Source of the DNA: an uncultured Lachnospiraceae bacterium
Lineage (GTDB): Bacteria; Bacillota; Clostridia; Lachnospirales; Lachnospiraceae
Assembly: GCA_947643615.1 (NCBI GenBank)
Contig: CANRWO010000035.1
Location: 1-37,377, forward strand
Length of the DNA: 37,377 nt
Direction: 5' to 3'
Of this stretch, positions 16,098 to 26,272 are shown in pieces. Each line of letters begins with the position of its first letter. The stretch's first letter is position 1. Made by a program: the position numbers and the translations under genes. The notes beneath the pieces were generated by a model. The model saw only the letters and a program-made list of their open reading frames with translations, did no database searches and was not told where the DNA came from.

Positions 16098-17582
16098 ATG
16101 CTTCCCCAGAAATTTTTAGATAGAATGCAGCAAATGCTGGACGGTGAATATGAAGCTTTTATAAGCACGTTCGGACAGGAGAGATACCAGGCATTGAGGC
16201 TGAATGCGCTGAAAACGGGGTTAAACGGGAACAGGGCGTCAGAATTGCCGGAAGCGTTCCCGGGTCTTGGCTTTGCCCATTTGGCAGAGGTACCCTGGGC
16301 AGAGAACTGCTATTATTATGATGCGTCGGACCAACCCGGGAAGCACCCGTATCATGCGGCGGGGGTGTATTATATTCAGGAACCCAGCGCCATGGCCCCG
16401 GCGGAGCTTTTGGAGGTGAGGCCGGGGGAACGGGTTTTGGATCTTTGCGCCGCCCCCGGCGGAAAAAGCACTCAGATCGGGGCAAAATTAAAGGGGGAAG
16501 GATTTTTGCTTTGCAATGAGGTCAACGCTTCCAGGGCAAAGATACTTTCGGGCAATGTGGAGCGCATGGGAATCATAAACGCATATGTATCCAATGAGAC
16601 GCCGGAACACCTGGCAGACATTTTCCCGGAGTATTTTGACAAGATATTGGTGGATGCCCCCTGTTCCGGTGAGGGGATGTTCCGTAAAAATGAAGCCGCG
16701 TGTGAGGAATGGAGTCCGGAAAATGTGGGCATGTGTGCCGGACGGCAGGACGGGATCCTGGATTGTGCCGCCAGGATGCTGAGGCCCGGCGGAAGGCTGG
16801 TCTATTCTACCTGCACATTTGCTCCGGAGGAAAACGAGGGCAGTGTCCTCCGGTTTTTAAGACGGAAACCGGAGTTTCGGCTGCTTCCCATAGAAAAAGG
16901 AATATTTGGGGAAGCGTGCTGTGACGGCAAAGCAGCATTTTTGGGAGACGGCGGCCTGCCCTGTCTGGAACATACGCTTCGCCTTTGGCCCCAGAGAGTG
17001 AAGGGGGAAGGACATTTTGCAGCGGTTTTGGAAAAAGCGGGAGAACTGCCGGATGAATACAGCAATCCTTCTTTGAATGGCTTTGTGACAGGAGCGTCGG
17101 AAAAGAAGCTGACAGCATACAGGCAGTTCTGTCAGGAAATTTTTGGGAAAAACGAGATTCCTCTCGGGAGGGAGGGCGAGCGCTCCTATCTTAGGTTCGG
17201 GGAAAACCTTTACATGGTTTCCGGCCGCTTCCCTTCGGTGAAAGGACTGAGGATCCTGCGCCCCGGCCTGCATGTGGGTACGCTGAAAAAGGATCGGTTT
17301 GAGCCGGCACATGCCTTGGCGCTTGCACTCCCGCCCGGACAGGCCAAGCATGTCTGGAATCTGGTTCTGCAGAAGGCTTCAAAACAGGAGGGGTTCCACG
17401 AGCAGGGAGTTTCCGGCTTTCAGCAGAGTGCGGCGGCGTACTTAAACGGCCAGACATTTCCCGCGGACGGGGAAAAGGGTTGGTATCTGGTTTGTGTGGA
17501 CGGCTTTGCCATGGGTTGGGGAAAGCTGGTGGGGGGAATGATGAAAAATCATTATCCCAAGGGACTGAGAATCCCGATGTAG
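16098..17582 (+). CDS. RsmF-like rRNA (cytosine-5) methyltransferase (NOL1/NOP2/sun family)
   Basis: 494-aa SAM-dependent m5C methyltransferase. The methyltransferase domain has DLCAAPGGKS (SAM binding), DAPCSGEGMFRK (first catalytic Cys) and YSTCTF (second catalytic Cys), all near residues 115-260. The C-terminal part, with SGRFPSVKGLRILRPGLHVG, matches the RsmF C-terminal RNA-binding domains. The start at 16098 is favoured by AGAAGGAGG 8 nt upstream; the frame is open further upstream to the end of the AraC gene but without a start signal. An extended -10 (TGCTATACT, 16036-16043) may serve it. Its target is probably 16S rRNA. Confidence 0.92.
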   Translation: MLPQKFLDRMQQMLDGEYEAFISTFGQERYQALRLNALKTGLNGNRASELPEAFPGLGFAHLAEVPWAENCYYYDASDQPGKHPYHAAGVYYIQEPSAMAPAELLEVRPGERVLDLCAAPGGKSTQIGAKLKGEGFLLCNEVNASRAKILSGNVERMGIINAYVSNETPEHLADIFPEYFDKILVDAPCSGEGMFRKNEAACEEWSPENVGMCAGRQDGILDCAARMLRPGGRLVYSTCTFAPEENEGSVLRFLRRKPEFRLLPIEKGIFGEACCDGKAAFLGDGGLPCLEHTLRLWPQRVKGEGHFAAVLEKAGELPDEYSNPSLNGFVTGASEKKLTAYRQFCQEIFGKNEIPLGREGERSYLRFGENLYMVSGRFPSVKGLRILRPGLHVGTLKKDRFEPAHALALALPPGQAKHVWNLVLQKASKQEGFHEQGVSGFQQSAAAYLNGQTFPADGEKGWYLVCVDGFAMGWGKLVGGMMKNHYPKGLRIPM

Positions 17583-17668
17583 GGTGCGTTTGAAGGAAAC
17601 AGGACTGATTTTAAAATGCGTTCCGGGGTGTGGCAGGGACGGACAGAATATAATGGGACGGAAAAGCA

Positions 17669-18361
17669 ATGAAAACAGAAATTATTTATGAAGACAAAAT
17701 GCTGTTGGTAGTGCGGAAGCCTGCCGGATTGGCCGTTCAGACAGCCAGGGTGGCACAGGCGGATGTGGCCAGTGAACTGAAGAATTACCTGAAAACCCCT
17801 TATCTGGGCGTTATCCATCGGTTGGATCAGCCGGTGGAGGGACTCCTTGTGTTTGCCAAGACAAAAGAGGCCGCGGCGGCCTTGTCAGGGCAGCTTGGGG
17901 AAGGGGTGTTGAAGAAGTGGTATTATACGGCAATCTGTGGAAAACCTGTGGCAGAACAGGGGGAGCTTGTGGATTACTTGTACAAAGACACAAAGGCGAA
18001 CCGTTCCCTGGTGGTAGGGCAGCAGGACAGGATCCGTTATCCGGAGGCGAAAAAGGCGGTTCTGCGGTACCGCCTGCTTGTCTATGCGGAAGAGCAGGAC
18101 CGTTCGCTGCTGGAGATTCAGATCGACACAGGCCGATTCCACCAAATCCGCGCGCAGATGGCCCATGCAGGGATGGCGCTTTTGGGGGATGTCAAATACG
18201 GGGAGGCAGAGGCCAAGGGGACAAGTGGCAGGCAGGGCGGCGATAATTTGGCCCTCTGTGCGTATTATCTTGAATTTCAGCATCCTGCGCAAAAGAAAAG
18301 AATGTGTTTTCAAATACGGCCGGAAGGCAAAGCATTTTCCTGTTTCCATTACATATTTTGA
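17669..18361 (+). CDS. RluA family pseudouridine synthase
   Basis: 230-aa pseudouridine synthase. The catalytic Asp53 is in IHRLDQPVEGLLVFAKT, the hallmark of the RluA/RluC/RluD group, and IQIDTGRFHQIRAQMAH is the second conserved block. It lacks the N-terminal S4 RNA-binding domain, so it belongs to the short RluA-like forms. It follows the RsmF-like gene by 86 bp, so the two RNA-modification genes may be co-expressed. The precise uridine target is unknown. Confidence 0.9.
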   Translation: MKTEIIYEDKMLLVVRKPAGLAVQTARVAQADVASELKNYLKTPYLGVIHRLDQPVEGLLVFAKTKEAAAALSGQLGEGVLKKWYYTAICGKPVAEQGELVDYLYKDTKANRSLVVGQQDRIRYPEAKKAVLRYRLLVYAEEQDRSLLEIQIDTGRFHQIRAQMAHAGMALLGDVKYGEAEAKGTSGRQGGDNLALCAYYLEFQHPAQKKRMCFQIRPEGKAFSCFHYIF

Positions 18362-18408
18362 GCTGATTTTACCATACTAAACCGGGAGAAAGCAGTAGAG
18401 GACTTGGC

Positions 18409-19494
18409 TTGCGGAAAGGTATGGTATCGGGAATGGTGAAAAAAATATTGGACAACAAATTATTGCTGCTGCTCCTTCTAACAGGGGCGGTATTTTTTTT
18501 CCTTAAGGTGGTCACGCCACTGACCGCGCCGGTGCTTCTGGCGCTTTTGTTTGTCACCATTTTCGGGCCACTGCTGCAAAAGTGGCAGAGCAGGCTCCAT
18601 CTCCACCGTCAGGTGGGCGTTATAATTCTGCTTCTTTTAGCGTGCGGTATCCTTGCAGTGTTGGTGTGGGTATTGTTTTCCTGGATCGTAGGCAGCTTGC
18701 CCGGCTGGGTCACCGGACTGGATACTTTGGAGCAGGAGGCCTCCGGGGTCATCCATGAAGTCTGTCAGTTGGTGGAGAGGACCATGGGGGTTGACGGGGA
18801 ATACCTGGAACAGATGATCCTGAGCCACCTGCAGGAAGGGATCAACTACTTTCAGCTGGAATTTCTGCCCGGTATGCTGTCGCAGTCCCTGGAATATGTG
18901 AAAGGGTTTGCTTCCGTGGGAGGTTTTCTGGTCACGTTTCTGATTGCGGCCATATTGCTGGCAAAGGATTATGACGAGTTTATGAACCAACTGCTGGACA
19001 GGGAGGAGTGCCATGTATTTCTGGAGATCATATGCGGCATTATCCGATATCTGGCCACTTTTGTGAAAGCGCAGGTCATTATTATGAGTGTGATAGGCAT
19101 CCTGGCAGCAGTGTTCCTGGGAATCTGCGGCATACGGCATGGGGTGATGTGGGGATTGCTTGCGGGGATATTGGATGCGCTGCCTTTTATAGGAACGGGA
19201 ATTGTATTGGTGCCGTTGGGTATCCAGCAGCTGTTTTACGGTTATTATGGCAGGGCGGCCGCCTGTCTGCTGCTTTATATTGTCTGCATTTTCCTGAGGG
19301 AAATTTTGGAGCCGAGGTTGATCGGGCGGAAAGTGGGGGTTCCTGCTATCGCCATATTACTGTCCATTTATGCCGGGATAAAAATGTTTGGCGTCTGGGG
19401 GATCATAGGCGGGCCGTTGGGATTTATCATGATCCAGCAGTCCTATTTGAGCCTGGAGCGGAGAAGAAACAAATTGACGGACGTTTCTGATTAG
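18409..19494 (+). CDS. AI-2E family transporter (PerM/YdiK-like membrane protein)
   Basis: Polytopic membrane protein of the AI-2E transporter family (PF01594). N-terminal segments are LLLLLLLTGAVFFFLKVV and VGVIILLLLACGILAVLVWVLFSW. A central amphipathic region is followed by the C-terminal set (VIIMSVIGILAAVFLGICG, GVMWGLLAGILDALPFIGTGIVLVP, FGVWGIIGGPLGFIMIQQSYL). DALPFIGTG and GGPLG are typical family motifs. The first codon is TTG at 18409 after TAGAGGA; an ATG at 18433 is an alternative start. Members export small solutes or act in sodium/proton exchange; the substrate is unknown here. Confidence 0.88.
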   Translation: MRKGMVSGMVKKILDNKLLLLLLLTGAVFFFLKVVTPLTAPVLLALLFVTIFGPLLQKWQSRLHLHRQVGVIILLLLACGILAVLVWVLFSWIVGSLPGWVTGLDTLEQEASGVIHEVCQLVERTMGVDGEYLEQMILSHLQEGINYFQLEFLPGMLSQSLEYVKGFASVGGFLVTFLIAAILLAKDYDEFMNQLLDREECHVFLEIICGIIRYLATFVKAQVIIMSVIGILAAVFLGICGIRHGVMWGLLAGILDALPFIGTGIVLVPLGIQQLFYGYYGRAAACLLLYIVCIFLREILEPRLIGRKVGVPAIAILLSIYAGIKMFGVWGIIGGPLGFIMIQQSYLSLERRRNKLTDVSD

Positions 19495-19616
19495 GATATC
19501 ATGAAGTTAAATTTAATGGTAATGATTCCCATGCGGATGGTTTTGCGGCAGGGCGGCAAGAACCGCAATGGGTGATTCAGCGGGGAATTTGCGATATCGG
19601 AGGAAAAGGGATTGTT

Positions 19617-21236
19617 ATGGGCCGGAAAAAGGGGAAAAAGGCAGTAGAGCCTGTGGCTGCCACGCTGCAGACATATACAAGTATTTTGCTGGATGTGGCT
19701 ATTTGTGCCTACATATTGTTGATCCTTGTGGTGATGCCGTTATACCATCAGGAAGGTTATACCCATATCGGTACGGACAAAGCCAGGTTTTTTGCCGATG
19801 TGAGCACGGGAACGGCAAAGATCGTCCTGCCGCTTCTGGCTCTTTCCCTGTTTCTCTCGGCGAAGAAAGCATGGCATAAAAGGGGGAATGCTTCCCGGCT
19901 TTGGATTTACCTCAAGGAAAATCTGTCCGCCACGGATGTGTTTGCCCTTGCATATGGGGCCAGCCTTTTGCTCTCTTACCTCTTTTCACGTTACAAGGGT
20001 GATGCCCGGTGGGGAGTGGCAGGCTGGTATATGGGATTGTATCCGCAGTTGATCCTGGTGGGGATCTATTTTTCCATATCCAGGGCCTGGAAACCCAGGA
20101 AATGGATTTTCCATGCGCTTTTCCCGGTATCAGCGGTGGTTTTCCTGCTGGAGTATTTAAACCGTTTTGACATTTATCCCATTGATATGGGTTCTTATGG
20201 GCCTTCGTTTATCTCTACGATTGGGAATATCAACTGGTATTGTGGGTACCAGGTATCTGTATTTTTTGCCGGAATGATTCTGCTTTGGCAGGGAGTGGCT
20301 TACAGAATGTGGCAGCGGTTGCTGCTGATGGCATATGTTTTGCTTGGCTTTGCCAGCCTGGTGACTCAGGGAAGCAGCAGCGGCATGTTTGCCATGGCGG
20401 CAGTGACCCTGGTTATGTTTTGCATGTCGGTGTCGGACAGCGGCAGGATGTACCGGTTTTGGCAGGAAATGGTGTTGTTTGGCGGAGCCTGCCTGTTGAC
20501 TTTCGGAATACAGGTTTTTACGGGAAGAAATATCAATTATAAGGATGATTTTTTATTGTTCCTGTCCACAAAAGAAGCTGTCGTGTTCCTTTTTGCCGTG
20601 TCCATGTCCATGCTTGGCGTTGCGGCCGTAGACAGAAAGAGGCGGAGCCACTTGGAGGGGTTCTGGCGTACCTTGAAAAGAGTTTTTGTAGGAGGAACCG
20701 TTATACTGATATTGGGGTATTCGGCGGCTCTTATTGTAAATACACTGCATCCGGGCAGCATTGGGGCGCTGTCGGAGAACCCTGCATTTCTGTTTTCCAA
20801 CGCATGGGCCAGCAACAGAGGGGCCACCTGGAAGGCGGCTATGTTGTGTTTCCTGGAACAGGACTTTCTGCATAAGCTGACAGGGGTCGGCCCTGATGCC
20901 ATGAAGGCATACATATATAATGGGGGCAGCCCGAAGCTTTTGGAGATCGTGGAAACCACTTTTGGCACAACCCGGCTTACAAATGCCCACAATGAATGGC
21001 TCACTGTCCTGGTGGACACGGGAGTTTTAGGACTTGTGAGCTATGTGGGGTGGATGGCGTCAGGTATGGTGCGTTTCCTGAAGGAAAGGGACAGTAACCT
21101 GATTTCACGTGCCTGCGGTTTCTGCCTTCTTGGGTTTACGGCCAATAATATATTCAGTTTCCAGCAATCTATGAGTGTGGCAACGGTTTTTGTAATTTTC
21201 GGCATGGGGGAAGCTTTTTACAGGAATCGGAAATAA
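19617..21236 (+). CDS. O-antigen ligase/polymerase (Wzy_C) family membrane protein
   Basis: 539-aa protein with about 12 hydrophobic segments and the loop AHNEWLTVLVDTGVLGLVSYVGW near residue 462, the signature of the O-antigen ligase/Wzy_C domain (PF04932). In Gram-positives such proteins polymerise or attach surface polysaccharide outside the membrane. I start at ATG 19617, preceded by GGAGGAAAAGGG; an upstream ATG at 19572 lacks a site. No other polysaccharide genes adjoin it, so its substrate is open. Confidence 0.85.
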   Translation: MGRKKGKKAVEPVAATLQTYTSILLDVAICAYILLILVVMPLYHQEGYTHIGTDKARFFADVSTGTAKIVLPLLALSLFLSAKKAWHKRGNASRLWIYLKENLSATDVFALAYGASLLLSYLFSRYKGDARWGVAGWYMGLYPQLILVGIYFSISRAWKPRKWIFHALFPVSAVVFLLEYLNRFDIYPIDMGSYGPSFISTIGNINWYCGYQVSVFFAGMILLWQGVAYRMWQRLLLMAYVLLGFASLVTQGSSSGMFAMAAVTLVMFCMSVSDSGRMYRFWQEMVLFGGACLLTFGIQVFTGRNINYKDDFLLFLSTKEAVVFLFAVSMSMLGVAAVDRKRRSHLEGFWRTLKRVFVGGTVILILGYSAALIVNTLHPGSIGALSENPAFLFSNAWASNRGATWKAAMLCFLEQDFLHKLTGVGPDAMKAYIYNGGSPKLLEIVETTFGTTRLTNAHNEWLTVLVDTGVLGLVSYVGWMASGMVRFLKERDSNLISRACGFCLLGFTANNIFSFQQSMSVATVFVIFGMGEAFYRNRK

Positions 21237-21279
21237 ACTCCGGCAGTAGCCTGACGATGCAGGTTTAATCAGCCGTTGG

Positions 21280-21693
21280 TTAAGAAGGGAATGGTACCGG
21301 ATTTCCGGGAAAATCTGCTGCCAGCTTCCTGATCAACCCTATATCCGCCGGAAGCCAGTCTACGCTGTCCAGTTCCTCCCTTGTCAGCCACCGGGAAGCT
21401 TCGTGTTCTTTCAGTACCAGGTCGCCTGACCTGACTTTGCACAGAAAGCAATCCATGGAAAGATGAAAGGTAGGATAATCATATTCCACTGTATCCACCA
21501 ATTCCCCCACATCTATCTCCGTATCCAGTTCTTCCCGGATCTCGCGAATCAATGCCTGCTGCGGGGTTTCCCCCTCTTCAATCTTTCCACCGGGAAATTC
21601 CCAGCCGTCCTTAAATGCCCCGTATCCTCTCTGGGTTGCAAATATTTTGTTTTCTTGCAGGATAATTGCTGCCGCAACTCGAATTGTTTTCAT
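21280..21693 (-). CDS. Nudix hydrolase, MutT/8-oxo-dGTP diphosphatase type
   Basis: Cytosolic Nudix pyrophosphatase of about 137 aa. The Nudix box runs from GGKIEEGETPQQALIREI to REELDTEI, matching GX5EX7REUXEEXGU apart from the last Gly, which is Asp-Thr here. WEFPGGK just before the box is typical of the MutT/CTP-pyrophosphohydrolase branch. The start is taken at MKTIRVAAAII (21693); ATGs at 21705 and further upstream are possible. It is convergent with the O-antigen-ligase-like gene, 43 bp from its stop. Confidence 0.88.
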   Translation of the reverse strand: MKTIRVAAAIILQENKIFATQRGYGAFKDGWEFPGGKIEEGETPQQALIREIREELDTEIDVGELVDTVEYDYPTFHLSMDCFLCKVRSGDLVLKEHEASRWLTREELDSVDWLPADIGLIRKLAADFPGNPVPFPS

Positions 21694-21790
21694 GTCGATA
21701 TCCATTCCTTTGCCAATGCTCATTTGTTTTAAACAATATAGCATATCGCTGTCTGTTCCCCACGTCTAAATCTTCATCATAAAAGACAAC

Positions 21791-21822
21791 AAAAAAACAC
21801 GGACTTTCAAAAACCGTGTTTT
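21791..21822 (-). terminator. Intrinsic terminator of tRNA-Pro
   Basis: On the minus strand, AAAACACGG and CCGTGTTTT form a stem around an 11-nt loop, followed by seven Ts. It starts about 10 nt past the tRNA 3' end. Confidence 0.85.
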
Positions 21823-21832
21823 CAAAGCAAAA

Positions 21833-21906
<74 letters not shown>

Positions 21907-21924
21907 ATAAGAAGTAACATTAAA

Positions 21925-21953
21925 ATAATATAAAAAAAGAGATTGATTGTCAA
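21925..21953 (-). promoter_or_regulatory. Sigma-A promoter of tRNA-Pro
   Basis: On the minus strand, TTGACA (21953-21948), a 17-bp spacer and TATTAT (21930-21925), 19 bp before the tRNA 5' end. It is close to consensus, as expected for a tRNA. Confidence 0.85.
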
Positions 21954-22030
21954 GGGAAAAACGCATAAGATATAAGAAAAAGTGTGCGTGTTAAGTAAAA
22001 AACATTGTGGAAGCTGTGAGAGGGAGCGGA

Positions 22031-25000
22031 ATGAAAAACTGCCTGGGTTTATTTGACAGACAAACAGAAGTGTGGTTTCGAGACCGGCTGGGCAGTCCTA
22101 CGCCTGTGCAGGAGGCTTCCTGGCCTGCCATTGCTGCGGGAGGGCATGTGCTGGTGTCGGCGCCTACCGGAACGGGTAAGACTCTGTCCGCATTTCTGGT
22201 TTTTCTGGACAGGCTCAAAAAAAGGGCGGAGGAGGGGACTCTGAAGAGGGAATTGCAGCTGATTTATGTGTCGCCTTTAAAATCTCTGGCGGCGGATATC
22301 CGCGAAAATCTCAGGAAACCGTTGGAGGGGATCGGAGGGGAAGGGTTGATATCCGTGGCAGTCCGAACCGGCGATACCTCCCAGCGTGAAAGGCAGCAGA
22401 TGGTGCGGAAGCCGCCGCATATCCTGATCATTACGCCGGAATCTCTGTATCTCATGCTCACATCCAAGACCGGGCAGAATGTGCTTTGCACCGCCGGGGC
22501 GGTGATCATAGATGAGCTTCATGCCTTGATCGACACCAAGCGCGGCGCCCATCTCATGCTTTCCCTGGCCAGGCTGGATCAGCTCTGCAAGAGGAATCTC
22601 CAGCGCATCGGCCTGTCCGCCACCATTGCCCCTTTGGACAGGGCGGCGGAGTATCTGGCCCCGGAGCCGGTGACGGTGGCGGCGCCTTCCATGGAGAAAA
22701 AGGTGCAGCTTCAAATATTGGGTCCCTTTGCAGATGCGGGAAAGAGGAAAAAGGATCCTGTCTGGCAGGAGCTGGCGGCGCTGGTGTACCAATATTGCCT
22801 GGGAAACCGCAGCGTGATTGCCTTTGTGGAGGGCAGGCGGTATGCAGAAAAGCTTGCCTATTATGTGAACCTGCTGGGAGGGGAGGATTTTGCGAAAGTC
22901 CATCACGGAAGCCTTTCCAAAGAACAGCGCCAGGTCACGGAGGAAAATCTGCGGAGCGGGAAGCTGCGGCTGTTATGCGCCACATCTTCCATGGAGCTGG
23001 GGATCGATGTGGGTGAGATTGACCAGGTGCTGCAGGTAGGGTGTCCCCGGACAATTTCCGGCACCATGCAAAGGCTGGGGCGGGCGGGGCATAACCCTTC
23101 ACGCACCAGCGTCATGTACCTGTTTCCCAGGACAGCTGCGGAGAGCGTTCTCTGCGGAATGACGGCACAGCTTGCCAGGGAAGGAAGGGTGGAGCGCATT
23201 AATCCGCCGGAAGGCTGCCTGGATGTGCTGGCCCAGCATCTTGTTTCCATGGCGGCTTTCAAGGGGTATGGACTGGACGAAGTGATGGAGGTCGTACCCA
23301 GGGCATGGCCTTTTCGGAAAATTACAAAAGAAGATGTGAAAAGCGTCCTGGAAATGTTGGCGGGAGACTATGAACACAGAAGGGATGTGCCGGTGCGCCC
23401 CCGTGTTTTGTATGACAGGATCCATGAACGTGTAGAGGGGGACGGCTACAGCAGGATGCTTGCCGTTTTTGCAGGCGGCACGATTCCGGACAAGGGACTC
23501 TTTACCGTGAGGACGGAAGAGGGCGTGAAGGTGGGCGAGGCGGACGAGGAATTTGTCTATGAGACGCAGAAGGGAGACCGGTTTATTTTAGGGGCTTTTG
23601 CCTGGAAGGTCACCCATATCGGCAGGGATACCGTGACCGTGACGCAGGCCCCTATAGAAGGCGCCAGGCTGCCCTTCTGGAAAGGGGAGATCAAAGGCAG
23701 GAACCGGGAGACGGGCACGGCTTTCGGAAGAATTCTCCGGGGATTGTGGGAGGCGGAACAGGACGGACGGCTTACGGAAGCCTTGAGGGAATTGGGGCTG
23801 GACGAATCCGCCGCAATCCTTTCCGCCCAATACCTGGAACGGCAGATTGCATCCACAGGCAGCTTGCCTGATGACCGCACTATAATAGCGGAGCATTTCA
23901 GGGACAAGTCGGGGAACCGCCAGCTTATGGTCCACTCTATTTTCGGACGGCAGATCAACAGTCCGCTGGCGCTGCTTGCGGTGCAGACAGCCAAGGAAAC
24001 GCTGGGGATCAATGTGGGGAGCGTGGACGAGGAGGATGGATTCCTGCTCTATGCTTATGGAAATGAAGTGATTCCGGAAGGACTGCTCCATCGGATCATT
24101 GCGGAGACTTCGGAGGAGATCCTGTCGGCAATGCTGCCTGCTACTTCCCTGTTCAATATAGCTTTTCGCTACAATTGCGGAAGGGCGCTGATGATGGGAG
24201 TCCGCGGGAACGGGCGGCAGCCTCTTTGGATGCAGCGCCTGCGGAGCGCGGAGATGCTGGATCAGGTGGTGCGGGAAAAGGAACATCCTCTGATCCGGGA
24301 GACCCGGCAGGAGTGCATGAACCAGCTCTGGGATGTGTCGGGAGTCCGGGAAATCCTGGAGAAGATCCATGCCGGGGAGATTGTAGTGCGGGAAGTGTAT
24401 ACGGATTCCGCTTCTCCCATGTCGCTGCCCCTGCAGTGGGCACAGGAAGCGGCAGAGATGTACGACTATGCCCCCACACCCAGAGGGATCCATGCGGCGG
24501 TTGAGGAGGCATTAAAGCAGGAAAAAGAACTGGTGCGCCCAGGTGCGGCAGAGCTTTCTCATGTCCAGGAGAGGACAAAGATTCCGGAAGACGAAAGGCA
24601 GCTGCATTCTTTCCTGATGGCAGAGGGGGATCTTGCCGCGGGAGAACTGAAAATTCCTGTAGAATGGCTGGAAAAGCTGGCGGAGGAAGGCAGAGCCGCT
24701 TATCTGGAGCAGGGATTGTGGATAGCTGCGGAGCAGCAGGAGGAATACCTGCAGGCATTGGGTCAGCCGGAGAGCGAGGAGGCCGCCGGTGTGGTTCGCA
24801 GGATGCTGCGTTACCGCGGAGGCGCAGGAGCGCTCCAGGTGGCGCTGCGGTACGGCTGGACGGAGGAAACGGCCCGGGGGATTTTGGAGAAGCTCTGTGA
24901 GAGAGGCGAGGCCGTGGGGCAGGAAGAGCCGGAGGTAGTCTATTATCATGCCCGGTTATATAACCGGGCCAGAATCCAGACCCTGAAAAACCGCAGGGAG

Positions 25001-26272
25001 GAAATCTCCACCTGCCCGCCGGAGAGTTACGCGGCGTTGCTGCTTTCCCGCATACAGCGTCCGGCATCTCCGGAGGAAAGCCTCAAAGCGGCAGTGGACT
25101 CCCTTACCGGCGTTCCTCTTCCGGCGGCTGCCTGGGAGGAATGGATCCTGCCTGCAAGAGTTAGGGGTTACAGGGCAAATCTGCTGGATTCCCTTCTCGC
25201 TGCAGGAGAGTATTTCTGGCATCTGGAAGAAGGCGGGAAGATTCGTTTTGACCCCATGCAGGATATTGATTGGGACAGGGAGCCGGAGATACTCCGGGAG
25301 ATGCTGGCGGAACCGGAGAGGCTTGTTGTGGAGGCACTTTCCAGGCGTGGCGCCAGCTTCATGCAGACATTGAAGGGAGTATTGCCGGAGGGAGAGTCTA
25401 TTTATGACGTGCTGCAGGTTTTGCTGGAAAAGGGAGTGGTGTGTGCAGACAGTTTTGTGCCGGCCCGGCAGTGGCTGGACCGGGAAAAAATGCGGAAAGC
25501 GTCGGCAAGACAGAGGGTAAACACCCGGGTGAAAGCGCTGCAGGCAGGACGCTTTGACCTGGTGCGCCCCATCCGGGCCCTGTCAGTGCAGGAGCAGATG
25601 GACAGGTGTTTTGACCGTTATCTGATCCTGTGCAGGGAAACGGCGGCAGCCTGCTGCCTGCCCTGGCAGGAGGCCCTGAACCTTCTGCGGGTACAGGAAT
25701 ATACGGGGCAGGTGAGAAGAGGTTATTTTGTGCGGGGACTGTCGGGAGCGCAGTTTATCCGCGGAAAAGATTTTGAGAGTGTGACATATACTCTCATGCA
25801 TCCTCCTTGTTCTTCCGGCAGTTTCCAGGCCGGCGCCGACGGCGCTGATCTTTCCGGGCCGCCCACGCCTGCATTGCCGGGTTCAGAGCTTGCAGACAAA
25901 AAAGCGGTCCATTCCGTCTTTCGTCCCTCAGGCGGGATCTTCTGGCTCAATGCCGCCGACCCCATGCAGCCATGGGGTAAGCTGTTTCCTCACGGGGAAG
26001 GCAGAGCTTTTATGAATGTTCCGGGAACGGCAGTTGCTTTTCGGGGCGGACTTCCGGTGGCGTTATTCGAGAGGCAGGGGAAAGCTCTCCGTGTCTTTGA
26101 GGGAGAAGGGTTGGAAGAAATTTTGGCATGTTTTGCGGAAGAATATAAACGAGGCAAAGTCTTTTCGGGCAGAAAACGTATTGTGGTGAAAGAGTATCCT
26201 GGGGAGGCGGCGGAGGCTTTCGAAAAGGGAGGTTTTATGCGGGAGGCACAGGACTTTTGCCTGTATAGGTGA
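22031..26272 (+). CDS. lhr: Lhr-like ATP-dependent helicase (DEAD/DEAH superfamily 2)
   Basis: 1413-aa SF2 helicase of the Lhr family, a DNA/RNA-unwinding enzyme linked to repair. Motif I is SAPTGTGKT (residues 43-51), motif II IIDELHALIDTKRG and motif III GLSATIAP. Motifs IV-VI include SSMELGIDVGEIDQVLQVG and QRLGRAGH. The Lhr-specific winged-helix and beta-sheet domains follow, then a long C-terminal region as in large bacterial Lhr. The start at ATG 22031 has GAGAGGGAG just upstream; the frame also opens with a GTG at 22007. It is apparently the first gene of its block. Confidence 0.92.
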   Translation: MKNCLGLFDRQTEVWFRDRLGSPTPVQEASWPAIAAGGHVLVSAPTGTGKTLSAFLVFLDRLKKRAEEGTLKRELQLIYVSPLKSLAADIRENLRKPLEGIGGEGLISVAVRTGDTSQRERQQMVRKPPHILIITPESLYLMLTSKTGQNVLCTAGAVIIDELHALIDTKRGAHLMLSLARLDQLCKRNLQRIGLSATIAPLDRAAEYLAPEPVTVAAPSMEKKVQLQILGPFADAGKRKKDPVWQELAALVYQYCLGNRSVIAFVEGRRYAEKLAYYVNLLGGEDFAKVHHGSLSKEQRQVTEENLRSGKLRLLCATSSMELGIDVGEIDQVLQVGCPRTISGTMQRLGRAGHNPSRTSVMYLFPRTAAESVLCGMTAQLAREGRVERINPPEGCLDVLAQHLVSMAAFKGYGLDEVMEVVPRAWPFRKITKEDVKSVLEMLAGDYEHRRDVPVRPRVLYDRIHERVEGDGYSRMLAVFAGGTIPDKGLFTVRTEEGVKVGEADEEFVYETQKGDRFILGAFAWKVTHIGRDTVTVTQAPIEGARLPFWKGEIKGRNRETGTAFGRILRGLWEAEQDGRLTEALRELGLDESAAILSAQYLERQIASTGSLPDDRTIIAEHFRDKSGNRQLMVHSIFGRQINSPLALLAVQTAKETLGINVGSVDEEDGFLLYAYGNEVIPEGLLHRIIAETSEEILSAMLPATSLFNIAFRYNCGRALMMGVRGNGRQPLWMQRLRSAEMLDQVVREKEHPLIRETRQECMNQLWDVSGVREILEKIHAGEIVVREVYTDSASPMSLPLQWAQEAAEMYDYAPTPRGIHAAVEEALKQEKELVRPGAAELSHVQERTKIPEDERQLHSFLMAEGDLAAGELKIPVEWLEKLAEEGRAAYLEQGLWIAAEQQEEYLQALGQPESEEAAGVVRRMLRYRGGAGALQVALRYGWTEETARGILEKLCERGEAVGQEEPEVVYYHARLYNRARIQTLKNRREEISTCPPESYAALLLSRIQRPASPEESLKAAVDSLTGVPLPAAAWEEWILPARVRGYRANLLDSLLAAGEYFWHLEEGGKIRFDPMQDIDWDREPEILREMLAEPERLVVEALSRRGASFMQTLKGVLPEGESIYDVLQVLLEKGVVCADSFVPARQWLDREKMRKASARQRVNTRVKALQAGRFDLVRPIRALSVQEQMDRCFDRYLILCRETAAACCLPWQEALNLLRVQEYTGQVRRGYFVRGLSGAQFIRGKDFESVTYTLMHPPCSSGSFQAGADGADLSGPPTPALPGSELADKKAVHSVFRPSGGIFWLNAADPMQPWGKLFPHGEGRAFMNVPGTAVAFRGGLPVALFERQGKALRVFEGEGLEEILACFAEEYKRGKVFSGRKRIVVKEYPGEAAEAFEKGGFMREAQDFCLYR

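Noticed and set aside
23588..25067. Two minus-strand ORFs of about 300 aa
   Set aside because: They are antisense to lhr in a GC-rich stretch; low-complexity Pro/Arg-rich translation.
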